Positions 51,901-63,429 of a stretch of 64,000 bases of DNA are shown one piece after another. This stretch comes from Pomacea canaliculata. Its lineage: Eukaryota > Mollusca > Gastropoda > Architaenioglossa > Ampullariidae. Every line of letters starts with the position of its first letter. Position 1 is the stretch's first letter. The notes below the pieces were generated by a model. The model was not told the DNA's origin. It saw nothing but the letters and a program-made list of their open reading frames with translations, and searched no databases. A program made the position numbers and the translations under genes. The stretch spans positions 7,555,525 to 7,619,524 of the forward strand of contig NC_037593.1 of the NCBI RefSeq assembly GCF_003073045.1, read 5' to 3'.

Positions 51901-52839
51901 CTGAACTGTGCTGCTGGGTCCCTCCAATAGCCAAGGTGTGCACTACTTTGTCCTCACCACAGGAGCAATGAGGAGTGAGCGCTGCTCATGTACACAAAAT
52001 GAAGAAGGGTCTCTCAATGACTGCCTCAAAGCACGCAAGAGAAAGGGAGAAAACAGTAGAAATGTAACAGGTTATTGAGATCCCTGAACTAAGGAGAGAA
52101 AAACTTGAAAGTAGGATGAGCCAGTATCATCTTACTTTTGCTTCCTCCGAGCTGAGGTTTTTGAAATGTTGATACCGAATAATATGTCTAGTTGGAATGA
52201 CAAGAAATAATGTGAAGCATAACATTTCGTAATTTTCTGATGATAATGTAAACTTTTTAAAAGGTGATCAATTTTCATTCAAAATAACGAGAAAGCCTGA
52301 AGAATTATTCAATAAAATTTTTCTGGAACTTAAAATTAAATGGAACCCTCCATCTTTTAAAATACTTGGAATATGATTAACAAGTGACTTAAAACACTTG
52401 CATCTTTTAACCCTGCACTTTGAAACGAACTTTATTCTTAATTTTATTTCTGACTTTTACTTTGTAGCTTAGAGCACCTTCCCATGTTCGAATTGCCCCC
52501 ATGGAACAAATAAAGTTGATCATTGACACTGAATAAATTAGGAGATAAATTTAAAGAAATCCTATACACACTGCCATAAATTAACACCTGTGAACAGCTG
52601 GGCTGTAAGCTAATCTATACAAGTCAATATGTTTTGAAAGGAAGTCTTACATAATAATAAAAGGATTTGTAGAACACATTTTCCCACACGGAGGCGAGCT
52701 GGGGGCCGTGGGGAAAGGAGGCCACGTGATGAGTCGTCAAAATGGAGTGTAAAACAAGCACAACATACATACACAAGCATGTACTGCTAGCAATACAAAA
52801 CATGAAGAAACGCAGAGAAAGGAGGAAGAACGGGATAGA
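48950..52839. other. Intergenic, no gene supported
   Basis: Upstream flank of the receptor-like gene. Contains a GT array at about 49222-49285. The remaining open frames are short and lack domains. No promoter element could be assigned. Confidence 0.5.
49222..49285 (+). repeat. (GT)n microsatellite with GCAC interruptions
   Basis: GT runs broken by GTGCACGGTG and GTGCACGTGTA. Confidence 0.9.
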
Positions 52840-53300
52840 CGAGTTATAGCAGATGTCTCCAAAAGATATTAAAGCCCAGATCGGAAGGCCTGTACCGACT
52901 CCCCTGTGCGGAGAGAAGGAGGTTGGCCATCCCTAATACTGGGGCCTGAGAAGGAGAAAGGGCGATGGCCGATCGTCTGAAACTGGGAGTGGAGTGAAAA
53001 CCGGCGTGGGCCAAGCTGGTGTGATAACACAAGGTCCGACAGATTGGGGCAAGACCATGAACAACACGATAGCAAAGCATGGCGATCTTTAATTCGATGT
53101 GGGCTCAAACTGCCTGTGGAGATCGCGCAGAAGCGGTGTGATATGGTCGGTCTTCCGATTACGGAATATAGTCCGAGCAGCATTAGTTGAACCTCTGGAG
53201 CTTGTCAAGCAGGCGGCCAGGAAGATCCGTGAACAAAGATAGTGGAACCTGGACAACACAAATGACATAAGCCAGCATCCAGTGAGTGATTGGTAGCTGG
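52840..53300 (-). pseudogene. Decayed LINE ORF2 C-terminal fragment (Jockey/CR1/L2-like)
   Basis: On the minus strand, pieces of a familiar non-LTR reverse-transcriptase C-terminus appear in successive frames: LLDKLQRFN, NAARTIFRNRKTDHITPLL, HRIKDR, MLCYRVVHGLAP, and FSFSGPSIRDGQPPSLR. At least three frame changes and stops separate them, so it is a dead fragment. The catalytic reverse-transcriptase core is absent. Confidence 0.75.
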
Positions 53301-53539
53301 CCAGATACTGCTGCTCGAGGAAGAATGCTCCAGCTTCTGAAGTCTGCGGTGGTGACCACGTGTTTTGTTATCTCCCTTAGGATAAGAGAGGGTCTCGCCT
53401 TCCTTCCCTTTCTCTTCAAAAGTGAGCCAGGGCGTAGAGGGGCGATAGGTGATGCGACGGGTGGTGAGAGAAGCGTGGCAGTCCAGGAGATACATATAGA
53501 TGTCTTAAAAATAAAGGTAAAACAGATACGGCTGTAAAA

Positions 53540-55177
53540 CATTTATCAGAACCTCTCATAAACCTTCATATTAAAATTGGTGGAAAGTACTTTATTTTTA
53601 AGGTTCAAAAAAAAAAAAATGTCACACTTGATGTAAAGTGCAGCTGAATGGAAACTTATTTAAAGAATTTATATGTTGTTGTGTAGAAGCAGCAAAAAGG
53701 CATTAATGCAAAAGAATGTATCTATTGACAACACAAAAATCAAACTAGCTTTCTGTAACTGTTTTAATTAGATCCCATCATTTTGCCAAAGGTTAAAAAA
53801 TTTCTTACAATAAATGTAAGATTATCATACCACATTATTGTAAACATGGAAAGGGTGGGGATTGGCGTTTTATGCTGGCCTTGTAAACAAATGCCACATA
53901 CAGAGAAAGAACTTGACGGTAAAAGGTTTTAATGAACCAAGCTAAATTGGTCGTGGAACTCGGCCATGATTACACTTATCTGCACCTTGGAGACCAAATA
54001 ATAATCGAGTTGTTTTGATAAACGGAACATCTTTCCGTACCTGACTTCTGTTACAAAAAAATTAACTTAAGGAGTATCTTGTTTGAATTGAGCTTAACCA
54101 TCAAAAAAGGTAAACTTTCCAAATTTGAGTCTCTGATCCATGATTCAACATTATTATTACCTTGTTATTAAACTAACTTTGCCTAAGAAAAACTTTTAAA
54201 CAATCTCAAAAGCATTAAACTTATAAGTGCATCTGTTCACCTTCCCCTTACATACAATTAAAGTTTCAAAGAAAAAGGTAGGTTTGCATTCTACATGATA
54301 TAAAGCAAGACTTGCATTTTGGAAAACACCCTATGTTACGTTGGTTTAATTGCATTCAACCTTTTTGCATGTTGCTGGTATGTTAATAAACTCATGTGCA
54401 TTTTTTCACTGAAAACAGCTGAAAATAAACCAAGAGAATATCACAGACTTACTCTCTCGTCAACACAAAATTCTCTTTTATCAACATCATTTATTTCAAA
54501 TAAAGTCTACAATCGCCCAGTTTCTTGCAAAACAGCACTTAAACATTTTTCACTTCTTTGAGGATACATAAGGTGCAAAAGTTAGCAGGTATTCTTTACA
54601 CACTCGCAAGCACACATCTGCTCCCAACAGCCAACTTTCTTCTTTATGTATTATTTACACAATCAAATCTTCACTGTGAGGCAGTCCTTTTATGCTCTAT
54701 ATATCACAGTTTGGCATGCACATAGCAGCCTATCTTCCATGCTTAGCCAATGCCTGCGCCTCAATGTCTCCCCCACCCACACCAAGTTTAACTTTAACGC
54801 TGAATAACAAACCACTCCCACGTTTTTTAAAACAAAAAATACAAATTAACTGTTGTAGACTGCTATAAGCTTATTCTTTTTATGTTTTCAGAATGCTCAA
54901 TTTTAAGAAACAGTTGCTTCTGCGAAGGTTACCAATAATCCGCACTGAAACAAAACCTGTGAGCAAATCCGAAACCCAGAAAGTCAATGCCAAACATGAT
55001 TGTCATCTGTGGCAAAATCTGCACACTATAGTGTGATGTTCAAGATATCCACACATTTTTGTACAATGCTTGCTCTCTTTCACATCAGCAAGCAAAATTA
55101 AATCTACACACAGGCTAGTGAACAGACCAATGTCTCGCATTTGCTTTCCTTAACTACACAAATCAAACATCAGTGGG
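53540..55177. other. Downstream flank of RSRC2
   Basis: AT-rich DNA that must contain the RSRC2 3' untranslated region. Several TTTATT sequences on the plus strand could be AATAAA signals for the minus-strand gene, but none can be chosen. No other gene is seen. Confidence 0.5.
53850..54000 (-). mobile_element. SINE-like tail fragment
   Basis: GTGGGGATTGGCGTTTTATG at 53856 resembles the reverse-complement tail of the SINE at 46456-46625 (GTGGGGAAATCGGTGTTTTA), and both are followed by an AAATGCCACATAC-like or GGATGCCACATGC-like block. A weak B-box-like GGTTCATTA lies inward. Probably a diverged relative. Confidence 0.4.
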
Positions 55178-55459
55178 TTAGTGAAAGGAGCCAGACTGTG
55201 ACCCAAATCCCAGGCCTGCACCACGTTGTGTGTGAGTGGCAATGCGAGCAAAGTGATATTCTTTGTCCAGCTGCTGAAATAGTTCTTCTTGTTTCTTGCG
55301 CTGCTCTTCTATGAAGTCATCCTCATTGCTGGTTACTGTTGTAGTGACAGTCTCCTTGGTCTCACCATCTTTAATGCCCATCAGTTTCCGGAACTTAGCA
55401 GTAGTCTTGCTATCACCATCGGCGACAAGAGCTTGAGCATGCCACTGGTTATCCGATTC
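55178..55459 (-). CDS. RSRC2: RSRC2 exon 8: C-terminal coiled coil
   Basis: 93 codons and a stop. Encodes FRKLMGIKDGE, an EEQRKKQEELFQQLDKEYHF helix and THTQRGAGLGFGSQSGSFH at the end. It lies against AT-rich 3' flank. Confidence 0.9.
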   Translation of the reverse strand, partial: ESDNQWHAQALVADGDSKTTAKFRKLMGIKDGETKETVTTTVTSNEDDFIEEQRKKQEELFQQLDKEYHFARIATHTQRGAGLGFGSQSGSFH

Positions 55460-58400
55460 CTGTGCAAATAAATAGTCATGAGCTTCTCAAAATCTGGGTG
55501 ACACTAAACATCTGTTAACAAATAACTTAAACAATAATGCCATAATTTCTTTAAAAACGACTAGATGTGCTTACCTTTTTGTCCTTTGATTTGGACCAGA
55601 GAAGTTTGCGCTTTTGTACTTGCTCTGCATACTTCATAGGATTAACAGCAGCAGGGTTGTAGTATTTGGGCACAGTAATTCCAGTAATTTCCTCCGCCTG
55701 TAAATCAATATGACTTTACACTAAAGAAATGTAGCATCATCACAGTTATGAAAAAAATGTCCACTTCTAATTAACTAGATTAGCGAACAATACAAGATTA
55801 AAAGATAACTTTTCCCACACATGGAAGGAGTGGAGAGCAATATCTGATATTAGCTTTTGAAGACGGATACTATATATATCTTTTTCATGTAAAATTCAGA
55901 ATGCTTTATATTTTTTTAATGTACTTTTACATACCTGACCTCACTCTAAAACCGGTTTTTGCAATTTAATCCAAATAATACACAAACAGCAATTACTGAC
56001 CTTCTTTTGCATCGCAGCAACTGTTTGCATGAAAAGCCATCTGTGGAGTTATTGTACACAATGCTTGCACACCTAGCCCTGCTGACTGGATTGGCATATT
56101 GGTGAAGACGCTTTGCGGGTTAAGCTGCATTAGGTTGGGCTGGTTGGTGGTACCTGAAACAAGACTTTAGGTTCTCACTAAAATGTTACTTAAAATTTAG
56201 ACTTTGTTTAAAAATCAGACATAAAATCAAGCTCAAAGCTGTTGATGGGTTGATGGAACAAAACTACCACAAGAAAATTCCCAGAAGCCAAGAGCTTGCA
56301 TTGAACTGCTTAGTCTGAACATTTGTGTGGTCTGTGTAGTGGTGCTTTTATTTACCTGAAGATGGATCACCACTGCTGCAAGACGCCATGTTCTCACTCC
56401 ACATTTTAATCAAATTCTGTCTCATCTGCTCCTTGAATGTCTGGGGCTTGCCTGTTCCTGGACCATGACCAAATTTAATACCTGCTGTTCTGTACGTCAC
56501 CCTTGCGCCTGATTCATTGACAACTCCTTCTGAACCCCCACCTGATCCAGCACCAAAGTTGCGGGGAGTAATCTTTTTCTCGCCCATCTCTCCTTCCTTC
56601 CGCTCTGATGAACGGCTTCGACTTCTTCTTTTGTCTACTTCAGGCTTTCTTCTGTCTCCATGTGGGGGGCTACCACGGCGCATGCCTGAACCTGGGTGGT
56701 GCCTATGTCTGTGGTGATGGTCACGTGACCTACTCCGTCTATGCCGCCTATCTCGGTTGCTGTAGTGTCGACGCTCACGGGATGAATGCCTTCTGGTGTG
56801 TCTGTCTCTTGACCGGGAACGAGAACGGCTACGGCGTGAAGAAATCCGCTTTTTCTGAAAAAAACAAAGTCAAGTTTTCTCAATAATACACCGTAAAACA
56901 AGCTGATTCTTATTTAAGGAATGCCCTAATACCAAAATACAGTAGCCAAAACAAACTTTTGTGCTTTACATTGATAATCAGGAAGAATTGGGGGTTGGGG
57001 GAGAGAATTACCAACTAGCTTCATTTTACAGAAACTGTAACTAATATTACCTCATGTCTTGCATGTGAATGCCTTGTGGACGATCTGTGGTGCACACTAC
57101 GATCAGATGATCGTCGACGCTTTCTGCTGGGTGACAAAGAATGAGATCTAGAACGTGATCGCCTGGTAGGAACCTGAAAACACACAATTATTCACTTCTA
57201 CAAATAAATGATAAGATCTTTATGGAGCCTATGAGCTATTAGTTATAAAAGTTGTTGATAAATACCAAACACTGCTTAGTTTTATACACATAAAAATAGT
57301 GAAGGATGGGAGCAATACATATAGGAATCAATACACACAATCTCTAACAACATGAATTTTGCCACCGTAATGACATGACAAAACAATTTTAAGATCATCC
57401 TGTGGTGCAAGTGAAATGCTCAAACTTTGCCTGAATCAGATGTTATAAAAAATTTATCTAAAGACCGAACACTTGAAGATAAAAACAATCACTTACCAGT
57501 TGCACAGACAGCCCCCTCTAAGGCTGCCCTTGTGCAACACTTACTATGGTACCCGATTCCTTTCTCCCTCCAGCTTCATCATGCCCGCTTCCCTTCTACT
57601 TAAAAAGCTACCACACCTATTAGCACGAATCTGAAAGCAGCCACAGCTGACTACTTCAAATCCTGCCTTGTACTCTAACAATTAAGCTACTTGAAATTCA
57701 CAACTGATTCTCTTGCCCTACTCCAGTCCCTGAACTAGTCTGCCTCTTTCAAGAGCACCAGAAAAGGGCTGGGGTAGACTGACTCAAGAGAGATGGCTTG
57801 CAGCGGAGGTGTGCCTCTCGCCTGGTGGTAGAACTTCTGCAGGACTTCTGAGATGGTCGTAGTGGAAGAAGTTTGTTGATGGAAGGTGTTCACTTGTTTG
57901 GTGAGAGAAACCATAAGAAAAAAGTTGAAGTATGCAAAAAACAATCACTAATCCTGTGGAGGTTATGTCTTACTATGATATGGCAAACCTATTTTTGTTA
58001 TTTTGTTATTTTTGTCTATGAGCCTACGTACTGACACTGGGGACAGAACGAATACATAGCAACAAATGTCTAAATTTGGAGGATGGTGATGGGATCAGGG
58101 TGGTAGCATGGTTAGCATATACCAAAGCCTGATCAATGTACTGCATAACCTAAGCATGGGCCACCTGTCAAAATTATATAGATCAATCAGCTGCTGTGTT
58201 TTGTACCTTAACAAGTTTATATATGTAGGTTTTATCAAGGTCTGTGATACAATCACCCATCTGTTGACACCTGAAAAAGTGGCCAGACCGCCCTCCAGCC
58301 TGGTTCCACTCACCTCCTCGTTAACTACCAGTGGCAACCCAAGATATTGCCACCAGCTGGCGAAGAAAAGCTCCACCCTGTTTGACTGCAAGACCTAAGT

Positions 58401-61364
58401 AACAGGAAGTAAAGGTGTCAGAATTGGTCCTATTACCTAGACCAGATGAGGCGTTTCACACTTCCACCCTACCCATAACCCAGTTTAGTTCTGTTTAGTG
58501 GATTTATAAAACCCAATTATTTCTCGGAGTCTGTTTCCTTTTTTTTTTTTTTCCTGGGGAAAGGGGTGGGATTCACAATGCAAGTGAAATCAAGGCCATT
58601 TCCACTCAACTGGAGTGGTATCATATTTACTAAATGTAAAAACAGGAGATTACGAATGGGTATCACTGGAACCCACAATTTAACAAATGCTTGTCTCCTT
58701 ACCTTTACACACTTCTTTACCTTCCATTATGCACAGGTGAGTTTGTCAGTGTGTTTCAAGTAGTAAAGGTACCAGGCTCCAAGAGGAGCATAAGAAACCA
58801 TGACATATGATCAGGAATTTTTTTTTCAATATCACCTTTTTTTCCTGCTGGATGAATGAAGAATGAAAAAGCATGAGAGGGCATGTTGAACATAAGTATT
58901 TAAAAGTATCCCTTAAACACCAGGAAATTAAAAAAAAAAACTCTCAAGACTATACCTTGCGCTCACTAAGGCCTCTGTCACTGGATGTCTTTTCTGAGCC
59001 TGCCTGCACATTGGGGAAAGCCCTCTCCACTTTTCCTGTAAGAAAGATAAATATTCTGTTCTAAGCATTAAAAAATCCTGATAAAGCAATATTTTATCAA
59101 CAACTGTTCTTTACCATCTACAAACCTGTGTAAATCATATGGGAGACTGCCAAACTGTGTAAAGAAAATCTGAAGAGCATTTCAAACTATAAAAAAAACC
59201 TGGTATACATCTGGCTGCAAAATTAGCTTGTTTATGAAACTGTATCAGAGTGATCGGTCAACATGAACGAATTTTTAAGTTCAGCAAATCATAGTTTAAA
59301 AAATAATTCTAGGGAACTACCTGCTGAAGCCTCTGAAACATCACTGGCACTGGAGGAGGAAGAGGATGATGATTCCGAACTATGTCTTTTCCTGTCACTC
59401 TTATTTTCTTCTTTCTCCTCTTTATCATTTTCCTCGCTGTCACTTTCACTATCATATGAAGCTGATGATTTTGAACTGCTCCTGTCATCATTCACTGAAC
59501 TGACAGATTCTTGTCCTGAGTTGCACTCATCTCCTGTAGATAACCTTACAGGATCTGGATGCTCTTCTGCAGACCTATCTGGCTCCACAGAATCTGCTGT
59601 TTTATCAGATGGCACTTTGTCTGTAGATTTCATCAAAAGGTCATCCCCCATCATCTTCTCAAATGATTCCCATTCAGCCTCCAAATGTGAAAATACCATT
59701 CCAGAATCTGCAGCCTTAAAAAAAAAAAAGAAGAAAAAACATTTAAAGGAAAAATGATGATAGAAACCCCTGCAGAATTTCCTATAAGCTGCCAAAAAAG
59801 TGCTAACTGCACCCTATCAACCCCCTTCCCACATCATTTTTCCCCAAAAACAAAAGTCAATAAGGGTATTTCATCAAGGTCAATGATCTCCAATCAGCAT
59901 TTATCAGCATTTTTAGGGTGGGCAGGGTTCCCAGGGATCAGGGATGATGCCAAGTACAGGGCTTCTGCTTACGCAAAAAATTGCGTACAGTACGCATTAA
60001 AAGTTCGGAGGACCTTCAAGTCAATGGGTCCCCTTTTAGTCCTTAGCAGAAGCCCTGCAAGTAAGGACACTGTAAGGACCTAAGTGACAGTCTTTTTCTC
60101 ATGTACAGTTGGAAAAAGGTATTATTTATGAACCTTTGGTCTTCTCTATGTTCTGAAATACATGCATTACTATTCTAGTAATAAATAATCAAAGAGTTAA
60201 TTTTGATGTTTATCTTTAATATTTAGATAACTTAAAAAGTCTCTTTAGCACGCTGATAACATACACCGTTAATGTTAGTGTTCCAAACTTTCTAGAAATC
60301 TAGTAATAATAATTGCAAGACTTGAAAGCCACTCCCTATCGCTCACACGCTCAAAAGGGGAGAGAAAGAGAAATAGAGCTATGCACAGAACTAGAAGATC
60401 AAGGCTCTGGTTCAAGAAACAGATAAGTTTCTAAAGACTTGTAAGGATAGGTAAAGACCCTATGAACCCTGTGTTGGAGCAATGTGGTCTTGCGTGGGGC
60501 AATTTGGTCATGGCAGAGATCAGTTTGACTGATATGTGAGGATGATGTGGTTGGGGCGAAGAAGTTTCGGATCAAAATGTCCTCTCCCCCAAGCCAATAA
60601 ATTTACTAATGTGTTCCTACAAAAATGTCACTCTAAAAAAAAAAAGCTTGGTTTTCTGGGTTGGTGGGGTAGCTTAAGTTTAAGAAAACATTAGTAAGCC
60701 ACCTTAACCTATGAGTGTGGTTGAGACAAAAAAGACTGCAAAATGTTTCAAATGTTTTTTATACTCTCTTCATGACATCTTTATCATGTTGGATGGGATA
60801 AGCCATCTGGGCCTGATGCAGGTCAAAAAATTTGTCAATAAAAAAAAAATCTGAATTATACTTATAGCTTCAAGCTACACAAATAGATCACAACCTCAAT
60901 TAGCAAACAAAATAAAGATCGCCGATGTTCAGGTTGGGGCAAGTACATTTAAGAGGATTTCTATCGATACTGTGTGTTCTATTACTAACATTGTAGCAGG
61001 TTCAAGGATGTTGCTGTCCAAAGGAACATCCAAAGTCATATTTAAGTTTTAAAAGACCGTCTTCTTTTTGAATAGCAAACTACCAAGCAATCAAAAAACA
61101 CTACTTTTGACACTGTGTATTCTACTCCTCTTTATTAAAAGTGACGCATTTCCCCCAACAAATCACCTGCTAGTAATCACACCAAAAAAAAAAATCCCCC
61201 AAATATTCGAGTATTGAAAGATTTAAAGAAATATTTTGAGGAGTCAGTAAAGACAATGAGTATAAAACATCAAAAAAATGCTCTGTGTACGAGCTCACCT
61301 TTTCGTTGACATCTAAAGTCTGATTATCTGAGGTATCGTCAGCGTAGCTCGCCAACAAATCCAT
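55178..61364 (-). CDS. RSRC2: RSRC2: arginine/serine-rich coiled-coil protein 2, eight exons, one-base frame break in exon 6
   Basis: A nuclear RS-rich protein of the RNA-processing class. Exons in coding order: 61299-61364, 59321-59714, 58956-59035, 57051-57173, 56356-56854, 56001-56153, 55575-55697 and 55178-55459. The N-terminus is acidic and Ser-rich (DSESDSEENDKEEKEENK). The middle is rich in RS, RD and HR dipeptides (RRSRSRSRSRDRHTRR). The C-terminus carries the most conserved part of the family: AEEITGI and VPKYYNPAAVNPMKYAEQVQ with KRKLLW, FRKLMGIK, a short Glu/Gln coiled coil, and THTQRGAGLGF near the end. Allowing for the one-base break, the length is about 572 residues. The start has good context (AAAATGG). 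The conserved C-terminus makes the identification firm. The break in such a conserved gene suggests a sequence error. Confidence 0.88.
55575..55697 (-). CDS. RSRC2: RSRC2 exon 7: SMAP-like core
   Basis: 41 codons, acceptor TTACAG, donor gtaagc. Encodes AEEITGITVPKYYNPAAVNP and MKYAEQVQKRKLLW, the signature of the family. Confidence 0.92.
56001..56153 (-). CDS. RSRC2: RSRC2 exon 6, with one-base insertion
   Basis: 153 bases, acceptor TTTCAG, donor gtcagt. The entry frame reads LMQLNPQSVFTNMPIQSAG and TPQMAF. The conserved continuation FMQTVAAMQKK, which joins AEEITGI in frame, is one frame over. Four Ts in GCTTTTCATG (56032-56035 on the plus strand as AAAA) where three would keep frame locate the extra base. 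Confidence 0.8.
56356..56854 (-). CDS. RSRC2: RSRC2 exon 5: RS domain and conserved middle
   Basis: 499 bases, acceptor TTTCAG, donor TCAG|gtaaat. Encodes repeated RSRS/RDR/HRH motifs, then a Gly-rich linker and TFKEQMRQNLIKMWSENM. Confidence 0.85.
57051..57173 (-). CDS. RSRC2: RSRC2 exon 4: RS-rich
   Basis: 41 codons, donor gtaata. Encodes TRRSRSRSHSLSPSRKRRR and a His/Arg/Ser-rich end. Confidence 0.8.
57525..57705 (-). mobile_element. tRNA-derived SINE-like fragment
   Basis: On the minus strand AAGTAGCTTAATTGTTAGAG resembles an A box, followed by GGCAGGATTTGAAGTAG, a degraded B-box region. It ends with ACCATAGTAAGTGTTGCAC and AAGGGCAGCC. It lies in RSRC2 intron 3. The class assignment is tentative. 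Confidence 0.35.
58956..59035 (-). CDS. RSRC2: RSRC2 exon 3
   Basis: 80 bases, acceptor TTACAG, donor gtatag, a weak donor. Encodes KVERAFPNVQAGSEKTSSDR and GLSERK and restores phase 0. Confidence 0.72.
59321..59714 (-). CDS. RSRC2: RSRC2 exon 2: acidic Ser-rich region
   Basis: 394 bases after a T-rich acceptor (TTAAG), donor gtagtt. Encodes AADSGMVFSHLEAEWESF, then a Ser/Glu/Asp-rich low-complexity stretch ending ASDVSEASA. Confidence 0.8.
61299..61364 (-). CDS. RSRC2: RSRC2 exon 1
   Basis: 22 codons, MDLLASYADDTSDNQTLDVN then EK, donor gtgagc. Start chosen for the Kozak-like AAAATGG and because exon 2 continues in phase 0. Confidence 0.78.
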
Positions 61365-61370
61365 TTTGAT

Positions 61371-61381
61371 CCAAGATGGCG
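61371..61381 (-). promoter_or_regulatory. YY1-like motif beside the RSRC2 start codon
   Basis: CCAAGATGGCG on the plus strand (CGCCATCTTGG in the gene's direction) lies 7-17 bases before the RSRC2 start codon. AAGATGGCG is the known YY1 core and is often found near start sites of housekeeping genes. Function is inferred. Confidence 0.45.
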
Positions 61382-61762
61382 ATACCGTTGACCAACTACC
61401 CGGATGTCAAATAGAGGGCGCATCAAATACGGATTTCTTATTCCCTCCCATGTATACTTTCGTATTTTATTTTTCCTTTTTCGCTTGTTTGGTTGGTTGG
61501 GTTTTTTTTGTTGTTATTTTTAGGTTTGCTTTTTTATTTTTTGCTTGTTTGGGTTTTTTGGGGTTTTTTTTTTACGAAGCAGCTCCGCAGTGGTAGTATG
61601 GTTGTCCCATGTCCCGAGTAACGGGAAGGGCGGGAAGCTTTACTTTGTTTATGTTTTTCTCTTCTTATTTCATGAATGCTGTAATTTAATTGTCGTTTTA
61701 TCAGATGTTTTCTGTGGAAAGAAAAAGTACTTTCACCTTGATTTTAGTTTACATTGTATTGT

Positions 61763-61928
61763 CATGGATGTTTATAGGTGGATTGCTGTCTGTCACGACA
61801 AACGCTTTTAGCCTCTTGCACAGTTCTCCTCTGTTAGTCTCGGCGAGCCTAAACAAAGCTTTGTAGTAGCATGCCTCGTTTTAGAGAAAAAAAAAATCGT
61901 CTGCCAGCAGTCCAATAATACAAGTTCG
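61763..61928 (+). repeat. Dispersed repeat family, copy C
   Basis: Starts CATGGATGTTTATAGGTGGA and ends AATACAAGTTCGG. Shares the ordered blocks of copies A and B (AGCCTCTTGC, GGCGAGCCTAAACAAAG, TGCCTCGTTTTA, CCAGCAGTCCAATAAT) with small deletions. Confidence 0.8.
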
Positions 61929-62189
61929 GATCGTGGTATAGTGAACGATAAAAATTAATATAGATGGTTGCTGGTCTCCAGCTTCGATCGTTCTTCATAT
62001 GCCAGCGAGAGATCGAGGTCTGTGAAAGAGGCGCAGTTACACAAAAGTTTAGCCTACTGCAGGGGTGGGGCAAGGCAACCTGCACTTTTTCTGTAGCAAC
62101 AATAAGCGAATATATTAAGTGCATGGCAGGGCAGACACGAATATGCTTTTCGTCGTATGCATGCTTATGTCTTAGTTTAGTTTATCCCT

Positions 62190-62710
62190 TGTTACCCCCT
62201 CGAGGAGCATATATAGAGCCGCAACAATTATACAACACGTCGCTAGCGGACCCGGTTTTAGGCAGCCCTCCTCAGTTGGGCCCATGTACCGTGATTCCGA
62301 CGTCCTTTTGCCTCTCTCTCTCTACTGTTCTTTTCCAAGTCTGCTTTGGTCTCCCAACTCTTCTTCCCCTGAGGGTTCCAGTCAATTGAGTGCCTTAATT
62401 CCTGGCAATGGTGTCAGCTGGTTTGCACATTACCCAGTCCCATTTGCACTTGTTGATGTCTTGGCTAGTGGCAATTCTGGTTGCATGGCTCTTTTCCACC
62501 GGCTGTTGAAGGAGATCTTTCTTTTCAGGCCATCTTATTCCCAGAATATGGCTTATATATAATAGGCATCGGTTGGTAAAGGTCTGGAACTTGTTTGCTG
62601 GTCTTATTGGGAAAGGGTAATGCTCGGGAGTTCCAGATGGGGTGCAGGCTGTTAAAAGCATGCCTGGCCTTGTTGATGCGGCATTTGGTGTCATCGTCCG
62701 CTCCACCATC
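62190..62710 (-). pseudogene. LINE ORF2 C-terminal fragment (endonuclease/reverse-transcriptase type)
   Basis: On the minus strand: FQTFTNRCLLYISHILGIRW, then CKWDWVMCKPADTIARN, then after a stop WNPQGK and WAQLRRAA. These match the characteristic end of a widespread invertebrate non-LTR retrotransposon protein (usual forms RCLRYILGI.W, WIGHTLRK and SWAQLE). Stops, frame changes and loss of the part between the IWNSR and KFQTF pieces show it is inactive. It is a different family from the fragment at 52840-53300. Confidence 0.75.
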
Positions 62711-63429
62711 CTTAATTGTTCACTATGCTCTCCAGATCACCAACTTCTGGTATAACAATATTATAGGTTCAGTGGCCTGTAGTAGCCACGTGTGGACGTA
62801 CAGTTCAAGGGTGGCTATTTTTATACGTACGCAGCCGTGCGTGAGAAAGGGAGCTGTTCGACCCCTACCCTTTACAAAACAAAGCCATAACTTAGTATAC
62901 TACTAGAGTTTTTATGTTTTTATATATATATATGATTTATAATTTACAGTTAAAGTAAATGTTTAATATGTATAGCTGCATGGTGCCCATGCTTTTCTTC
63001 TTTTTAACTTTTAATAATGATAGTTGTGTTAAGTTTTACTTTATGCCCTAGTTCCCGACAAATGAAACAGTTGGGTGAGCCAAGTCTCTGCATGGGTGAG
63101 CCTGATTTAACGTCCTCAGGTGAGGTGTATCGACTGACTGCTGGCACCACAGATTTGCTCCAATCATACCAGCCCAGTTTAGGTAATATCGCTTTTCGAA
63201 ACTATGATCTCAAAAAAGTGACTGCAGGTTAATACCACTTTAAAAATCGGATAGTATAGCATCTTTTTAAAAATCTCCATAAAATTTTTGTTCCGTGAAA
63301 AGAACTATTGCATTTTTTTTCCTCTCCAAAGAAACCACTTCCGGTTTGAGAGGAGATCGTTTTTTGCAGTCTACAAAGTTGTTGTTTAAACAAGCGGCAC
63401 CATTCTTTTCCAATAAAAAAATAGTTCAG

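Larger units (their letters stand above)
61365..63429. other. Divergent intergenic region between RSRC2 and the AACS-like gene
   Basis: About 2.1 kb between the two start codons. It holds a YY1-like motif next to RSRC2, a copy of the dispersed repeat and a LINE fragment. The interposed mobile elements suggest separate promoters rather than one compact bidirectional promoter. Confidence 0.55.

Noticed and set aside
58090..58400. Open frames on both strands and a GGTGGTAGCATGGTTAGC stretch that looks tRNA-like
   Set aside because: No B box at the right distance and no protein similarity. It lies in an RSRC2 intron.
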